This document shows positions 1-8,434 of a stretch of 64,000 bases of DNA, piece by piece. The notes under the pieces were generated by a model. That model was not told where the DNA came from, did no database searches, and saw only the letters and a list, made by a program, of their open reading frames with translations. Every line of letters begins with the position of its first letter. Position 1 is the stretch's first letter. Both the position numbers and the translations under genes were made by a program. The stretch is taken from assembly GCA_965204915.1 (NCBI GenBank), contig OZ242023.1:4898001-4962000 (forward strand), given 5' to 3'. The DNA comes from HK1 sp965204915. GTDB lineage: Bacteria > Pseudomonadota > Gammaproteobacteria > HK1.

Positions 1-885
1 CGCGAGATCGTCGAGGACGACGGCATCGACGCGGTGTGCATCGGCACGTGGCCATACCTGCACGCACCGGTCACCATCGCCGCCCTGGAGGCGGGCAAGC
101 ACGTGCTCTGCGAGGCGCGGATGGCGATGAACGCATCGCAAGGGCACGCGATGCTGGAGGCGGCGCGGGCGAACCCGCACCTCACCGCGCAGATCGTGCC
201 CGCCCCGCACACCCTCGCGCTCGACCGGACCATCGTCGAGATGATCGGCGAGGGCTACATCGGCGACCTCGTGGCGGTCGACGCCCACGTCACCATCGGC
301 AGCGATTTCCCGGCCTGGGACTCCCCTCCGCACTGGCGCCACGACCGCGATCTGTCCGGCAACAACGTCATGATGATGGGGATCTGGTACGAGGCGATGA
401 TGCGCTGGGTGGGTCCCGCATCCACGGTGACCGCGCTCGCTCAGCGCGTGGTCCGGTACCGCGCCGATGCGCAGGGGCGGCGTGTGGCGATGGAGATCCC
501 GGACCACGTAGACGTGCTCTGCCGCATGGCCCAGGGCGGGCAGATGCGGTGCTCGGTCTCCACCGTCATCGGCCACGCGCCGCCGACGTCGGTCGCGATC
601 CACGGTTCCGAGGGCACGTTGAAGGTCACCGAAGGCGGTACCGATGGATCCTCGTTCGAGCTCCGGGGCGGCCGGCGCCGCAGCAAACGGCTGCGAAAGA
701 TCGACGTCGCGCCGGAGAAGGCCGGCGGGTGGCGGGTCGAGGAGGAGTTCGTCAACGCGGTGCGCGGCCTGGAGCCGGTGACCCACACCGACTTCGCCAC
801 CGCGGTGAAGTACATGGAGTGGACCGACGCGGTCAGTCTCTCTGCGCGCACCGGGGAGACGGTGCGGCTGCCGCTGTTCGACTGA
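1..885 (+). CDS. Gfo/Idh/MocA family oxidoreductase (5' end outside window)
   Basis: The reading frame is open from base 1, so the gene starts before the window and about the last 294 residues are visible. What remains is the end of the Rossmann NAD(P)-binding domain and the whole C-terminal alpha/beta domain of the Gfo/Idh/MocA family, which are sugar, inositol or related polyol dehydrogenases. The usual E-K-P motif after the GKHVLCE segment reads E-A-R here, so the lysine expected in the family is absent. The substrate cannot be inferred. The next gene is convergent and begins its 3' end 15 bases downstream, so this is the last gene of its transcript. Confidence 0.8.
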   Translation, partial: REIVEDDGIDAVCIGTWPYLHAPVTIAALEAGKHVLCEARMAMNASQGHAMLEAARANPHLTAQIVPAPHTLALDRTIVEMIGEGYIGDLVAVDAHVTIGSDFPAWDSPPHWRHDRDLSGNNVMMMGIWYEAMMRWVGPASTVTALAQRVVRYRADAQGRRVAMEIPDHVDVLCRMAQGGQMRCSVSTVIGHAPPTSVAIHGSEGTLKVTEGGTDGSSFELRGGRRRSKRLRKIDVAPEKAGGWRVEEEFVNAVRGLEPVTHTDFATAVKYMEWTDAVSLSARTGETVRLPLFD

Positions 886-900
886 ACGGAAACCGGCCGC

Positions 901-1869
901 TTATGCAGCGCGTTCCATCACGGAGCCGGCCGTCCCGGCGGCCCCTTCGATCGATTCCGGACCGCGGGCGAGCATCCTGATGAATCGGTACTGGAACTCG
1001 ATGTAGCCGCTCGCCGGCGGGGCGTATCCGAGCCGGCGCTCCAGCTCCTCATGCAGCTCGGGCAGGCGGTGGAAGGGCACCGCCGGAAAGGTGTGGTGGG
1101 CGGTGTGGTACTGCATGTTCCAGCCCATCCACCGCAGGATCGGCCAGGTGGCGATGGTGCGGGTGTTGTGCACGGTGTCCGGCTCATGCGTGAGGCCGGT
1201 ATGCTCGGAGAGGTTCTGCACCTGGTGCAGAACCTTGGTCGCGAGCATCGGCGCCAGCCACAGGGTCACCGCCGCCCATGACTCGAACGCCACCGACACC
1301 GCGGCAACGGCCGCGTATCCCGCGATATGCCAGCGCGCCTCGAGGACGATGTGGCGGCGTTGCGCCCCGGTGAAGTAGTCGCCCGACGTCCTGCCCCTCG
1401 CGTTGCGCCACAGCCGCGCCAGCAGGTTCGGCCAGTAGGTCACCCCGAACAGGTAGAGGAGATAGCTCGACAGCGTGTAGGGCTGCCGGTTCATGAGCTC
1501 CGGGTCGCGCTCCCAGTCCTGGGTGTGGCGATGGTGTTCGAAATGGAACCAGCGCTCGTAGCTCCGCGGGTAGAGGAGCACGAATGCGGTGATCCGGTTG
1601 ACGACGTCGTTCACCCGGCGGGTCCTGAACGCGGTGTAGTGGTTGCACTCGTGCTGGGCGGCGAACAGGTAGTTCAGGAGCATCCCGTGGAGGACGAACC
1701 AGGGCGCCGCCCACCACGAGCCCCAGGCGAGCCATAGCCCCGTACCCGTCACCGCGATGGCGCCGAAGTGGCTGAGGGTCTGCACCGCACCCTTCCAGTC
1801 GGAGCGGCGGGTCAGCTCGCGCAGCCTCTCCGGCGGGATCAGGTTCCTGCGTCCGATGAAGTCGTCCAT
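901..1869 (-). CDS. Membrane fatty acid desaturase
   Basis: This 322-residue integral membrane protein has the three histidine clusters of the fatty acid desaturase family: HECNH at residues 73-77, HFEHHRH at 109-115 and HTAHH at 255-259. These hold a diiron centre that inserts a double bond or hydroxyl group into an acyl or related lipid chain. Hydrophobic stretches lie at about 35-70, 90-100, 135-150 and 183-210. The frame is open further upstream, but ATG at 1869 is preferred because the protein then begins just ahead of the conserved region. There is no Shine-Dalgarno sequence; instead a TACATT -10-like hexamer ends six bases before the ATG. It is divergent from cysteine synthase. The substrate is unknown. 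Confidence 0.85.
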   Translation of the reverse strand: MDDFIGRRNLIPPERLRELTRRSDWKGAVQTLSHFGAIAVTGTGLWLAWGSWWAAPWFVLHGMLLNYLFAAQHECNHYTAFRTRRVNDVVNRITAFVLLYPRSYERWFHFEHHRHTQDWERDPELMNRQPYTLSSYLLYLFGVTYWPNLLARLWRNARGRTSGDYFTGAQRRHIVLEARWHIAGYAAVAAVSVAFESWAAVTLWLAPMLATKVLHQVQNLSEHTGLTHEPDTVHNTRTIATWPILRWMGWNMQYHTAHHTFPAVPFHRLPELHEELERRLGYAPPASGYIEFQYRFIRMLARGPESIEGAAGTAGSVMERAA

Positions 1870-1875
1870 CGGCAC

Positions 1876-1881
1876 AATGTA
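1876..1881 (-). promoter_or_regulatory. -10-like element of a possible leaderless desaturase promoter
   Basis: On the minus strand TACATT is followed by six bases (GTGCCG) and then the ATG at 1869. A weak -35-like TTTATC lies 17 bases further upstream. With the usual 6-7 bases between -10 and +1, transcription would start at the A of the ATG. No Shine-Dalgarno sequence is visible. Confidence 0.4.
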
Positions 1882-2120
1882 CGGCGTCAGGCGGTATCGA
1901 TAAAGAGTCCCGGGGGCGCGGCAGGCCGGCGAGACCGGGACCGCCGGCCGTGCGGGGATCAATCCGGTGCGGGAGCCCTGCTTCGGTGGGCATCGTCCTG
2001 CTTCGACCCTGGCCGAGGTGTCGGCGCTGGTCGATCCGCGGATGAAGGTCGGGATCGAGGCGGTGGCGATGATCGATCGACCATGACACACACGCGCATC
2101 GGCGGCTCGCCTGCATCGGC

Positions 2121-2150
2121 TTGACGGCCTGCCGTTCCCGAGCCTTTACT
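2121..2150 (+). promoter_or_regulatory. Promoter of cysteine synthase, possibly leaderless
   Basis: TTGACG at 2121-2126 and TTTACT at 2145-2150 are separated by 18 bases and match sigma-70 -35 and -10 elements. The ATG follows six bases after the -10 element, so the predicted transcript would have essentially no 5' leader. Confidence 0.5.
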
Positions 2151-2156
2151 GTGCAC

Positions 2157-3068
2157 ATGCGCTACGAAGACATCCTGGCCACCGTCGGCCGCACCCCAGT
2201 GGTCCGGCTCAACAAGGTCGGCGATACGCTGGCGGGCGGGCTCTGGGCGAAGCTCGAGAGCTTCAATCCGGGCGGTTCGGTCAAGGATCGCCCGGCGCTC
2301 GAGATGATCGAGGACGCGGAGCGGCGCGGCGTTCTCACCCCGGACATGACCATCGTCGAGCCGACCTCGGGCAATACCGGAATCGGCCTCGCGATGGTCG
2401 CGGCGGTGAAGGGCTACCGGGCGGTGTTCGTGATGGCCGAGGACATGAGCGAGGAGCGCAAGCGCATCCTCGCAGCCTACGGCGCCGAGATCGTCCTCAC
2501 CCCCGCCGACCGGGGCACGGTCGGCGCGATCGAAGAGGCGCGGCGGCTCGAGAAGGAGGAGGGCTGGTTCTTCGTCGGCCAGCACTACAACCCCGCGAAC
2601 CCGGCGTCACACCGGCGCACCGCCGACGAGATCTTCGACGACTTCGGCGCCGATCTGGACGTGCTGGTCTGCACCACCGGCACCGGCGGGACGATCTCCG
2701 GCCTGTCCGTTCATCTCCGCGATCGCGTCCCCGGACTTCGCATCGTCGCCACCGAGCCGGCCGACTCACCGATCCTCTCCAAGGGGATCGCCTGCAAGCA
2801 CAAGATCATGGGAACCGCGCCGGGCTTCATCCCCGACACCCTCGACACCGGGAGCTACGACGAGATCGTGCCGATCACCACCGAGGCCGCCTACCGCGCG
2901 GCCCGCTTTCTCGCCGAGAAGGAAGGCATCTTCGCCGGCATCTCCTGCGGGGCGGCGGTGGCCGGGATGCTCGCGGTCGCCCGGCGCGAGGAGTCGCGGG
3001 ATAAGACCCTGCTCGCGATTCTGCCCGATACCGGCGAGCGTTACTTGAGCACCGATCTCTGGAGCTGA
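2157..3068 (+). CDS. cysK: Cysteine synthase family PLP enzyme
   Basis: This 303-residue protein matches O-acetylserine sulfhydrylase (CysK/CysM), which makes cysteine from O-acetylserine and sulfide in the cytoplasm. Visible signatures are NPGGSVKDR near residue 40 with the PLP-binding lysine, PTSGNTGIGLA for substrate binding, GTGGTISG for the PLP phosphate, and GISCGAA near the C-terminus. The length is normal for the family. The ATG at 2157 is chosen over the upstream in-frame ATG because the conserved protein begins MRYEDILATVGRTP. CysM, or a cystathionine beta-synthase-like enzyme without its CBS domain, cannot be separated from CysK by eye. Confidence 0.85.
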   Translation: MRYEDILATVGRTPVVRLNKVGDTLAGGLWAKLESFNPGGSVKDRPALEMIEDAERRGVLTPDMTIVEPTSGNTGIGLAMVAAVKGYRAVFVMAEDMSEERKRILAAYGAEIVLTPADRGTVGAIEEARRLEKEEGWFFVGQHYNPANPASHRRTADEIFDDFGADLDVLVCTTGTGGTISGLSVHLRDRVPGLRIVATEPADSPILSKGIACKHKIMGTAPGFIPDTLDTGSYDEIVPITTEAAYRAARFLAEKEGIFAGISCGAAVAGMLAVARREESRDKTLLAILPDTGERYLSTDLWS

Positions 3069-3093
3069 ACGACGAGGCGGTCTCCGAGGACGA

Positions 3094-3196
3094 CCGGGAC
3101 GTCAGATCGGCTTCGCGACCGGGATGCCGAGGCCGAACCGGCCGAGGGAGGCCACGGCCGGGGGCGGCCGGGACGTCAGATCGGCTTCGCGACCGG
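3094..3196. repeat. 29-bp direct repeat pair
   Basis: The same 29 bases occur at 3094-3122 and 3168-3196, starting CCGGGACGTCAGATCGGC. The second copy contains the final codons and stop of the minus-strand GFA-type gene. The first copy is a non-coding duplicate of that gene end, 74 bases away. Confidence 0.8.
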
Positions 3197-3601
3197 CGTC
3201 CAGCGTTGCTCGCGGCGCTGGATCCGCCCGTCACGGTCCTCCGCATCGTAGAAGGTCGGCGTGGCGGCCGGAAGGCCATCGACGGGGGTCTTCAACGCAT
3301 TGAGGTTGAGGGTCGCAAAGCGGCCTCCCGGACCATCCGCGTAAGCGCCGACGTACACGCCGCAGTGTTTGCATACGAGGAATTCGGCGGTTTGCAGCCC
3401 GAACCGGTAGCGGTGCAGCGCGTCCCGGTCGGGCGCCGAGAACTCCACCGACCCGGCCGGATCGCTGGTGCAGCGGGTCGCATGACGGCGGCAGAACGAG
3501 CACTGGCAGGATCTCACCGGCCACTGCGATGGAGCGATGGAGGTGCGGTATGTCCAGCCGATCGCCCCGCAGTGGCAACTTCCTTCGTAGGATTGGTTCA
3601 T
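3176..3601 (-). CDS. GFA/CENP-V domain zinc-binding protein
   Basis: This 141-residue protein has the cysteine pattern of the glutathione-dependent formaldehyde-activating (GFA) fold: CHC at 9-11, CQCSFC at 32-37, and CKHC at 77-80. These cysteines hold one or two zinc ions. Founding members speed the addition of formaldehyde to glutathione, but most relatives of this size have no known substrate. The start at 3601 places the first zinc motif at residue 9, as is usual. No good Shine-Dalgarno sequence is seen. The neighbours (cysteine synthase, GPP34) give no clear functional link. Confidence 0.8.
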   Translation of the reverse strand: MNQSYEGSCHCGAIGWTYRTSIAPSQWPVRSCQCSFCRRHATRCTSDPAGSVEFSAPDRDALHRYRFGLQTAEFLVCKHCGVYVGAYADGPGGRFATLNLNALKTPVDGLPAATPTFYDAEDRDGRIQRREQRWTPVAKPI

Positions 3602-3717
3602 GTTCGTCGGCCTGGTGACGGCCGGTGCGCCCGGCGCCGAAATCCGGCGGGCCGACCGCGAGGGAGCCGGCTGCCGCGAGGATGCGCGCAAGGCGCGTGC
3701 CGTCGCGATGGACCCCT

Positions 3718-4371
3718 TCAGAAGGTCGGGTGCATCGCCAGCGCGATCGACGACTGGATGTCCCAGACCGCCTTCGATACCGCTTGGCCGATCAGGTCGA
3801 GCTTGCGCACCTCGTCGATCCGTTGGGTCGCGCGTTCCAGCTCCCGGGCCGACAGCAGCTCTCTCAGGATGCCGCAGGAGTCGGCGAGGCAGATGAGCAC
3901 GATGTCACGGGGGTCCGGGATTTCGTTGCCGAACAGCACCTCCATGATCCGCAGCTTCACCTCCCTCTCGGCTTCACCGTCGACGACCGGGTAGCGCCGC
4001 GACTGGAACACCCACAGGAACCGGTCCTCCTCGCGCCGCAGGATGCCGCGCTCCACGAGACGGGTGAGCGCGCGTTCGCGGATGTCGTCGGCACGGTCGG
4101 CGACGTAGTCGACCCAGCGACGGGCGTCGTACGTCTCCGTTGCCTGCGCGATCAGGGCAAGCGTCGGGTCCAGCAGGTCATCTCCAAGAGGAGTCGGATC
4201 AATCAGCACGAGCCTCTTGAGATCGGTGTCGATCCGGTTCGCCAGCGCCAGATCCATCAACACCGCCCCGGCGAATGCGCACTGCATCGACCATCCGGGC
4301 ACGCGCACGAACTCCCCGTCCTCGTCATCGAGCATCAGGAGAGTGATCTCTTCGGCGAAACGAAGTTTCAT
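3718..4371 (-). CDS. GPP34 (GOLPH3/Vps74-like) family protein
   Basis: The 217-residue product begins MKLRFAEEITLLMLDDEDGE, the typical opening of the GOLPH3/Vps74 (GPP34) fold, followed by an all-helical body. In eukaryotes this fold binds phosphatidylinositol 4-phosphate and retains Golgi glycosyltransferases. Bacterial members are best known from actinobacteria and have no settled role. The ATG at 4371 follows a GGAGG eight bases upstream and fits the family start better than the in-frame ATG five codons earlier. Its occurrence in what looks like a proteobacterium is less usual. Lipid- and membrane-related genes lie on both sides, but a shared role is only a guess. Confidence 0.75.
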   Translation of the reverse strand: MKLRFAEEITLLMLDDEDGEFVRVPGWSMQCAFAGAVLMDLALANRIDTDLKRLVLIDPTPLGDDLLDPTLALIAQATETYDARRWVDYVADRADDIRERALTRLVERGILRREEDRFLWVFQSRRYPVVDGEAEREVKLRIMEVLFGNEIPDPRDIVLICLADSCGILRELLSARELERATQRIDEVRKLDLIGQAVSKAVWDIQSSIALAMHPTF

Positions 4372-4794
4372 TGTTGCGGCCTCCATCGACTCGCGAACCG
4401 GGTATGCGCCCCCTCCTGCACGCCTTCCCTCTCGCCGGCGTCGTTACCCGCGATTCTACCCATATCCGATCCCCGCCTTCCAATCGGCGAAAGGCGGCGC
4501 ACGGCTCCGGACCGGGCGCCGCCCGCGGACGGACGAAAACCGCTGGCGTTCCGGCCACGGATGAGGAGAATCGTGGACACCGGACCATCGGCGTGCGGCG
4601 ACCGGACGGCTTCGGCGCCGGAGGACACCGGATCCGGTGCGATGCGGCTGTCCCCGCGCGCGGGAGCGTCCCGGCAGAAGGAGGCACGGAAGCCATTGCC
4701 AATCCCCGGTCGCCTCCACGTGGGAGCGCCGCCCCGGACGACCGGGGCCGGGGGCGGCGGGGTTCGAAAAGGGCTGAGCTTGGAGGATCCGGAG
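4372..4794. other. Intergenic region between divergent genes, no gene seen
   Basis: These 423 bases separate the GPP34 gene (minus) from the truncated sterol desaturase (plus). Long frames cross it on both strands, but their translations are low-complexity Arg/Pro/Gly sequence typical of GC-rich non-coding DNA. A GGAGG ahead of 4795 and one ahead of 4371 serve the two flanking starts. No convincing promoter, terminator or RNA was recognised. Confidence 0.5.
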
Positions 4795-5328
4795 ATGACC
4801 GATGCACGTCGCACGGCGGACGAACCGCAATCCGCACCCACCGCGCCGGGAAGAGCATGGGCATGGCATCCGCCCCTGCCCCTCGCGGGCGTTCCCGTCT
4901 TCGTCTGGCCCCCACGGCCCCTGGCCGCGCTGAAGTACCTCCTCTCCCTGGCGTTCCTGGGATCGGTACTCGTCCCCTTCGGGGTGCTCTCCACCCTTTC
5001 ATGGATCTACCTGCAACCCGCGCTGGAGCGTTGTGCCGAATTCCGGGCGGACTGGATACTTCAGATATACGCCCGCAACCTGGGGCTCATGCTGCTGGTG
5101 GCGGGCGGCCTGCACCTCTACTTCTACACCTTCGGGCGCCAGGGCGCCGAGCGGAAGTTCGACCCGCGCGGCATGGGCACGAACGACCGCAAGTTCTTCG
5201 CGCGCAGCCAGGTGTGGGACAACATGCTCTGGACCTGCGCCAGCGGCGTGACGATCTGGACGGCATACGAGGCAGGCTTCATGTGGGCATATGCCAACGA
5301 CCTGCTGCCCTTCTACCACCGCCGGTGA
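4795..5328 (+). pseudogene. Sterol desaturase family protein, N-terminal part only
   Basis: The 177-residue product matches the N-terminal half of long sterol desaturase/fatty acid hydroxylase proteins: a proline-rich cytoplasmic start, a first membrane span at about 45-70, the segment ALERCAEFR...IYARNLGLMLLVAGG, and an FxRSQVWDNMLW-like segment before another span. The histidine-rich diiron half expected after this point is absent: the frame stops at 5328 and the amidohydrolase begins 20 bases later. Full-length relatives are roughly twice as long. The remnant therefore cannot form the catalytic centre. Either it is a 3'-truncated pseudogene or it has been kept as a small membrane protein. 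GGAG lies just ahead of the ATG. Confidence 0.65.
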
Positions 5329-5347
5329 ATACCGGAATCGCCGACCG

Positions 5348-6583
5348 ATGACCCTGGACACCGTACTCCGAAGGGCACGAATCGCCGGCGCCGGGGCGGA
5401 CGCGCCGCCGGTGGACATCGGGATCGCCGGCGGCCGGATCGTCGCCGTGGAGCCGGAGATCAAGGCCGAAGCCGAGGCTTTCGAACTCGAAGGCCGCCTC
5501 GTCTCCGCCGGCCTCGTCGAGACCCACATCCACCTCGACAAGTCCCGCATCGTGGACCGGTGCGCCCCGGCCGCCGGCCGCGCCCGCGACCACATGCAGC
5601 GTGTGGCCGCGGTCAAGCCCGGGTTCACGGTGGAGGACGTCTACGCGCGGGCCGCCGAGACCCTGGAGCAGTGCATCCTCAACGGCACGATGCACGTGCG
5701 TACCCACGTGGAGGTCGATCCCAACGTCGGCCTGCGCGGCTTCGAGGCCCTGCAGCAGCTTGCGATCGACTACCGATGGGCCGTCGATCTGGAGATCTGC
5801 GTCTTCGCCCAGGAAGGCTGGACCCACGTGCCGGAGGCGGACCGGAACGTGGTGGCGGCGCTGGAGCGGGGCGCCGCGGTGGTCGGCGGGGCGCCCGGCT
5901 ACGATCCGGACCACGCCGGACAGATCCGGCGCATCTTCGAGCTCGCGCGCGAGTACGACCGCGACGTGGACGTCCATCTCGACGTCGGCCCCTCCGCCGA
6001 GGAGATGGACGTCGAGCTGGTCTGTGACCTGACCGAGCGTTACGGGTACGGGGGGCGGGTCGCGGTCGGGCACGGCACCAAGTACTCGTTGCTGCCTCCC
6101 GATCGGCTGCGCGCCCTGGGCGAGAGGCTGGCGTCGGCCGGGGTCGCGGTGACCGTGCTGCCCGCCACCGATCTCTTCGTCACCGGCCGCCACCAGGACC
6201 ATGCGGTAGCGCGGGGCGTCGCCGATGCCCATGCCCTGATCGCCTGCGGCGCGAACTGCTCGCTCTCCACCAACAACGTGCTGAACCCCTTCACGCCTTT
6301 CGGCGACTGCTCCCTCATCCGCATCGCGAACCTGTACGCCAACGTCGTGCAGCGCGGGAACGAGGACGAGCTGGCGGAGTGCTTCGAAATGCTCACCAAC
6401 CGCTCGGCCGGACTGCTGCGGCGTGACGACTACGGCATCGCCCCGGGCAGGCCGGCGGATCTGGTGGTGTGGGACGCCTACTCCCCCGCCGAGGCGGTGG
6501 CCAGGATCGCGGCGCCGCTCTACGGCTTCAAGCGCGGCCGGCGCACCTTCAGCCGGACGCTCCCGGAGCTGCACCGGCCCTGA
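5348..6583 (+). CDS. Amidohydrolase, cytosine deaminase-like
   Basis: This 411-residue member of the amidohydrolase superfamily has the metal-binding HIHLDKS motif at residues 60-66, a VHLD segment near 215, a GHGT segment near 240 and a C-terminal beta-sandwich ending in the usual ADLVVWDA stretch. The closest named relatives are cytosine deaminase and related N-acyl or aminohydrolases. The position where cytosine deaminase has its metal-binding aspartate reads STNNVLNPF, with asparagine, so the substrate is probably not cytosine. The start at 5348 gives the family N-terminus but has no Shine-Dalgarno sequence. The gene follows the sterol desaturase remnant by 19 bases and may be read through from it. 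Confidence 0.75.
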   Translation: MTLDTVLRRARIAGAGADAPPVDIGIAGGRIVAVEPEIKAEAEAFELEGRLVSAGLVETHIHLDKSRIVDRCAPAAGRARDHMQRVAAVKPGFTVEDVYARAAETLEQCILNGTMHVRTHVEVDPNVGLRGFEALQQLAIDYRWAVDLEICVFAQEGWTHVPEADRNVVAALERGAAVVGGAPGYDPDHAGQIRRIFELAREYDRDVDVHLDVGPSAEEMDVELVCDLTERYGYGGRVAVGHGTKYSLLPPDRLRALGERLASAGVAVTVLPATDLFVTGRHQDHAVARGVADAHALIACGANCSLSTNNVLNPFTPFGDCSLIRIANLYANVVQRGNEDELAECFEMLTNRSAGLLRRDDYGIAPGRPADLVVWDAYSPAEAVARIAAPLYGFKRGRRTFSRTLPELHRP

Positions 6584-6604
6584 AGCCGGCCGCCGCACAT
6601 CCCA

Positions 6605-6773
6605 ACTCAAGTTTCGGGATTCAAAATACCTTGAATCAGGCGATGGATTCCCGCTTTCGCGGGAATGACGTCATTTCAGCGAGACACGTTACTTTTACGC
6701 TGGCCGTGGCCGTCTGGCCGTCATTCCCGCGAAAGCGGGAATCCATTTCGGTCAGCGAATCCCGAAACTCGAG
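6605..6773. repeat. Nested inverted-repeat element, copy 1
   Basis: Outer inverted ends (CTCAAGTTTCGGGATTC at left, its near-complement at 6757-6773) flank unequal spacers. Inside these are two perfect 28-base inverted arms at 6643-6670 and 6719-6746, and each arm is itself a hairpin of the ATTCCCGC-TTTC-GCGGGAAT type. The 48-base centre (6671-6718) separates the arms. The element sits between the 3' ends of convergent genes, where the hairpins could end transcription from both sides. A second copy lies at 25690-25843 with its centre inverted. It encodes no protein, so it is MITE-like or REP-like. Confidence 0.85.
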
Positions 6774-6834
6774 ATCCCAAGCGGCGGCATCGCCGTCATT
6801 GTCCGATTCCGGACCATCGCGGGCACGTCGCGCT

Positions 6835-8007
6835 CTACTCCAACGGCAGGCCCGCGTACTGCTCGCACAGGACCCGCCGGGCGTTTTCGGACGATGCGAC
6901 GTATTCGAGCTCCGCCTCCTGCATGCGGCGGTCGAACGCCGTCTGGTCGGGGAAGCGGTGCAGCAGCATCGTCAGCCACCAGGAGAACCGGGCCGCGCCC
7001 CACACCCTCCTGAGCGCCGTATCGGAGTATTCGTCGAGACGGCGGATCGAGCCGGTGCGGTAGAACTCGACCAGGGCGCGCGAGAGGTAGTGGACGTCGG
7101 AAATCGCGAGGTTGAGCCCCTTGGCCCCGGTCGGCGGGACGATGTGTGCGGCGTCCCCGGCGAGGAACAGGCGTCCGTGGCGCATCGGCTCCGCGACGAA
7201 GCTCCTGAGCGGCGCGATGGACTTCTCGATGGAGGGGCCGGTGACGATCCTCTCCGCGACCTCCCCGGGGAAGCGTGCCTCGATCTCTTCCCAGAAGCGC
7301 TCGTCCGGCCAGCTTTCGAGGCTGTCGTCGAGGCTGCACTGGACGTAGTAGCGGCTGAGCGTTGGGCTGCGCTGCGAGGCGAGGGCGAAGCCGCGGTCGT
7401 GGGCCGCGTAGACGATGTCGTCGAGCGGCGGCGTCCTGGACAGGATGCCGAGCCAGCCGAAGGGATAGACCTTCTCGCAGGTGCGCAGCACCGCGGGCGG
7501 GATGGCCTGGCGGCTGACCCCGTGGAAGCCGTCGCAGCCGGCGATATAGTCGCAGTCGACGCGATGCTCCCGATCGTCCTTGCGCCAGGTCAGCCAGGGC
7601 GTATCGGTGTCCACCCCGTGGAGCGCGACCTCCTCCGCCTCGTCGATGACGACGCCATCCATGGCGTCGCGCGCCGCGTACAGGTCTTCCGTGATCTGCG
7701 TCTGGCCGTACGCCACCATGGGACGGCCGGCGTACCTGCGGGTGTCGATGAAGAGCTGCCGCCGGCCCGCCCAGGCGATCCTGCTGCCGTCGTGGATCCG
7801 TCCTTCCCGGTCCAGCCGCTCGCCCACCCCGGCGTTCCTCAGCACCTCGACCGAGCCCCACTCCAGGACCCCGGCGCGGATCCGGCCGAGCACGTAGTCC
7901 CGGCTCCGGCGTTCGAGGACGACGTTCTCGACGCCGTTCCGGTGGAGGATCTGCGAGAGCAGCAGGCCCGCCGGGCCACCGCCGATGATGCCTACCTGGG
8001 TTCGCAC
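6835..8007 (-). CDS. pobA: 4-hydroxybenzoate 3-monooxygenase
   Basis: The 390-residue flavoprotein is very close to Pseudomonas PobA along its whole length. It hydroxylates 4-hydroxybenzoate to protocatechuate using FAD, NADPH and oxygen. Visible marks are GIIGGGPAGL near the N-terminus (FAD), YVLGRIRAGVLE, DYIAGCDGFHG, and FLAGDAAHIVPPTGAKGLN near residue 290. The start is taken as GTG at 8007 (protein VRTQVGIIGG), which matches the family; the frame has another start 57 bases upstream that would add an unrelated tail. No protocatechuate dioxygenase genes lie in the window, so the rest of the pathway must be elsewhere. It ends just past the inverted-repeat element. Confidence 0.93.
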   Translation of the reverse strand: MRTQVGIIGGGPAGLLLSQILHRNGVENVVLERRSRDYVLGRIRAGVLEWGSVEVLRNAGVGERLDREGRIHDGSRIAWAGRRQLFIDTRRYAGRPMVAYGQTQITEDLYAARDAMDGVVIDEAEEVALHGVDTDTPWLTWRKDDREHRVDCDYIAGCDGFHGVSRQAIPPAVLRTCEKVYPFGWLGILSRTPPLDDIVYAAHDRGFALASQRSPTLSRYYVQCSLDDSLESWPDERFWEEIEARFPGEVAERIVTGPSIEKSIAPLRSFVAEPMRHGRLFLAGDAAHIVPPTGAKGLNLAISDVHYLSRALVEFYRTGSIRRLDEYSDTALRRVWGAARFSWWLTMLLHRFPDQTAFDRRMQEAELEYVASSENARRVLCEQYAGLPLE

Positions 8008-8434
8008 CGGGAACGCTCCGCCGGTGTATGGGCCAGTGATCCACGACCGCGACCGAGCCCGCATCCCCGGAGCCCGCCGATCGTTCTTTCCTGGGATCGA
8101 AAAATGGCCTTATCCTCCGGAACCTTGTTCTACGGGGGTTCTTTCCCCGGGCATGACGCCCCGCCGGTGCGGCCCGGGCCGCGTGCACGGCCATTGGCGG
8201 GGGTATCGGGACGCGGGAAGCACACCACGCCCTCGGGCTCGAAATCAACACGCGCAATCCCATTCCGTGCCGGGACGGCGCGCGTGCGTGCATCGTCGAA
8301 AACCGCGAGGACGCCGCGCCCGGATGACGAGCCCCGGATGGCGAGCCCGGATGATGAGCGTTGCGGCCGGGACTCGCATCGAACGTCGGCCCTGGACGCG
8401 GGTGAAGCTCGACAATGTGGATACGAGGGGAGAC
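8008..8434. other. Divergent regulatory region between pobA and an SDR gene, no gene seen
   Basis: These 427 bases separate two divergent genes and probably hold both promoters. A small inverted repeat (GGGGTTCTTTCCCC) lies near 8135-8155. No PobR-type activator gene is adjacent. No further sites could be assigned by eye. Confidence 0.4.

Noticed and set aside
3625..5328. A 567-codon frame running through the sterol desaturase region
   Set aside because: Only the last 177 codons look like protein; the rest is Arg/Pro-rich text opposite the GPP34 gene.
6605..6773. CRISPR-like repeats
   Set aside because: Only two inverted hairpin arms per locus, no regular direct repeats or spacers; no CRISPR array or cas gene was seen in the window.
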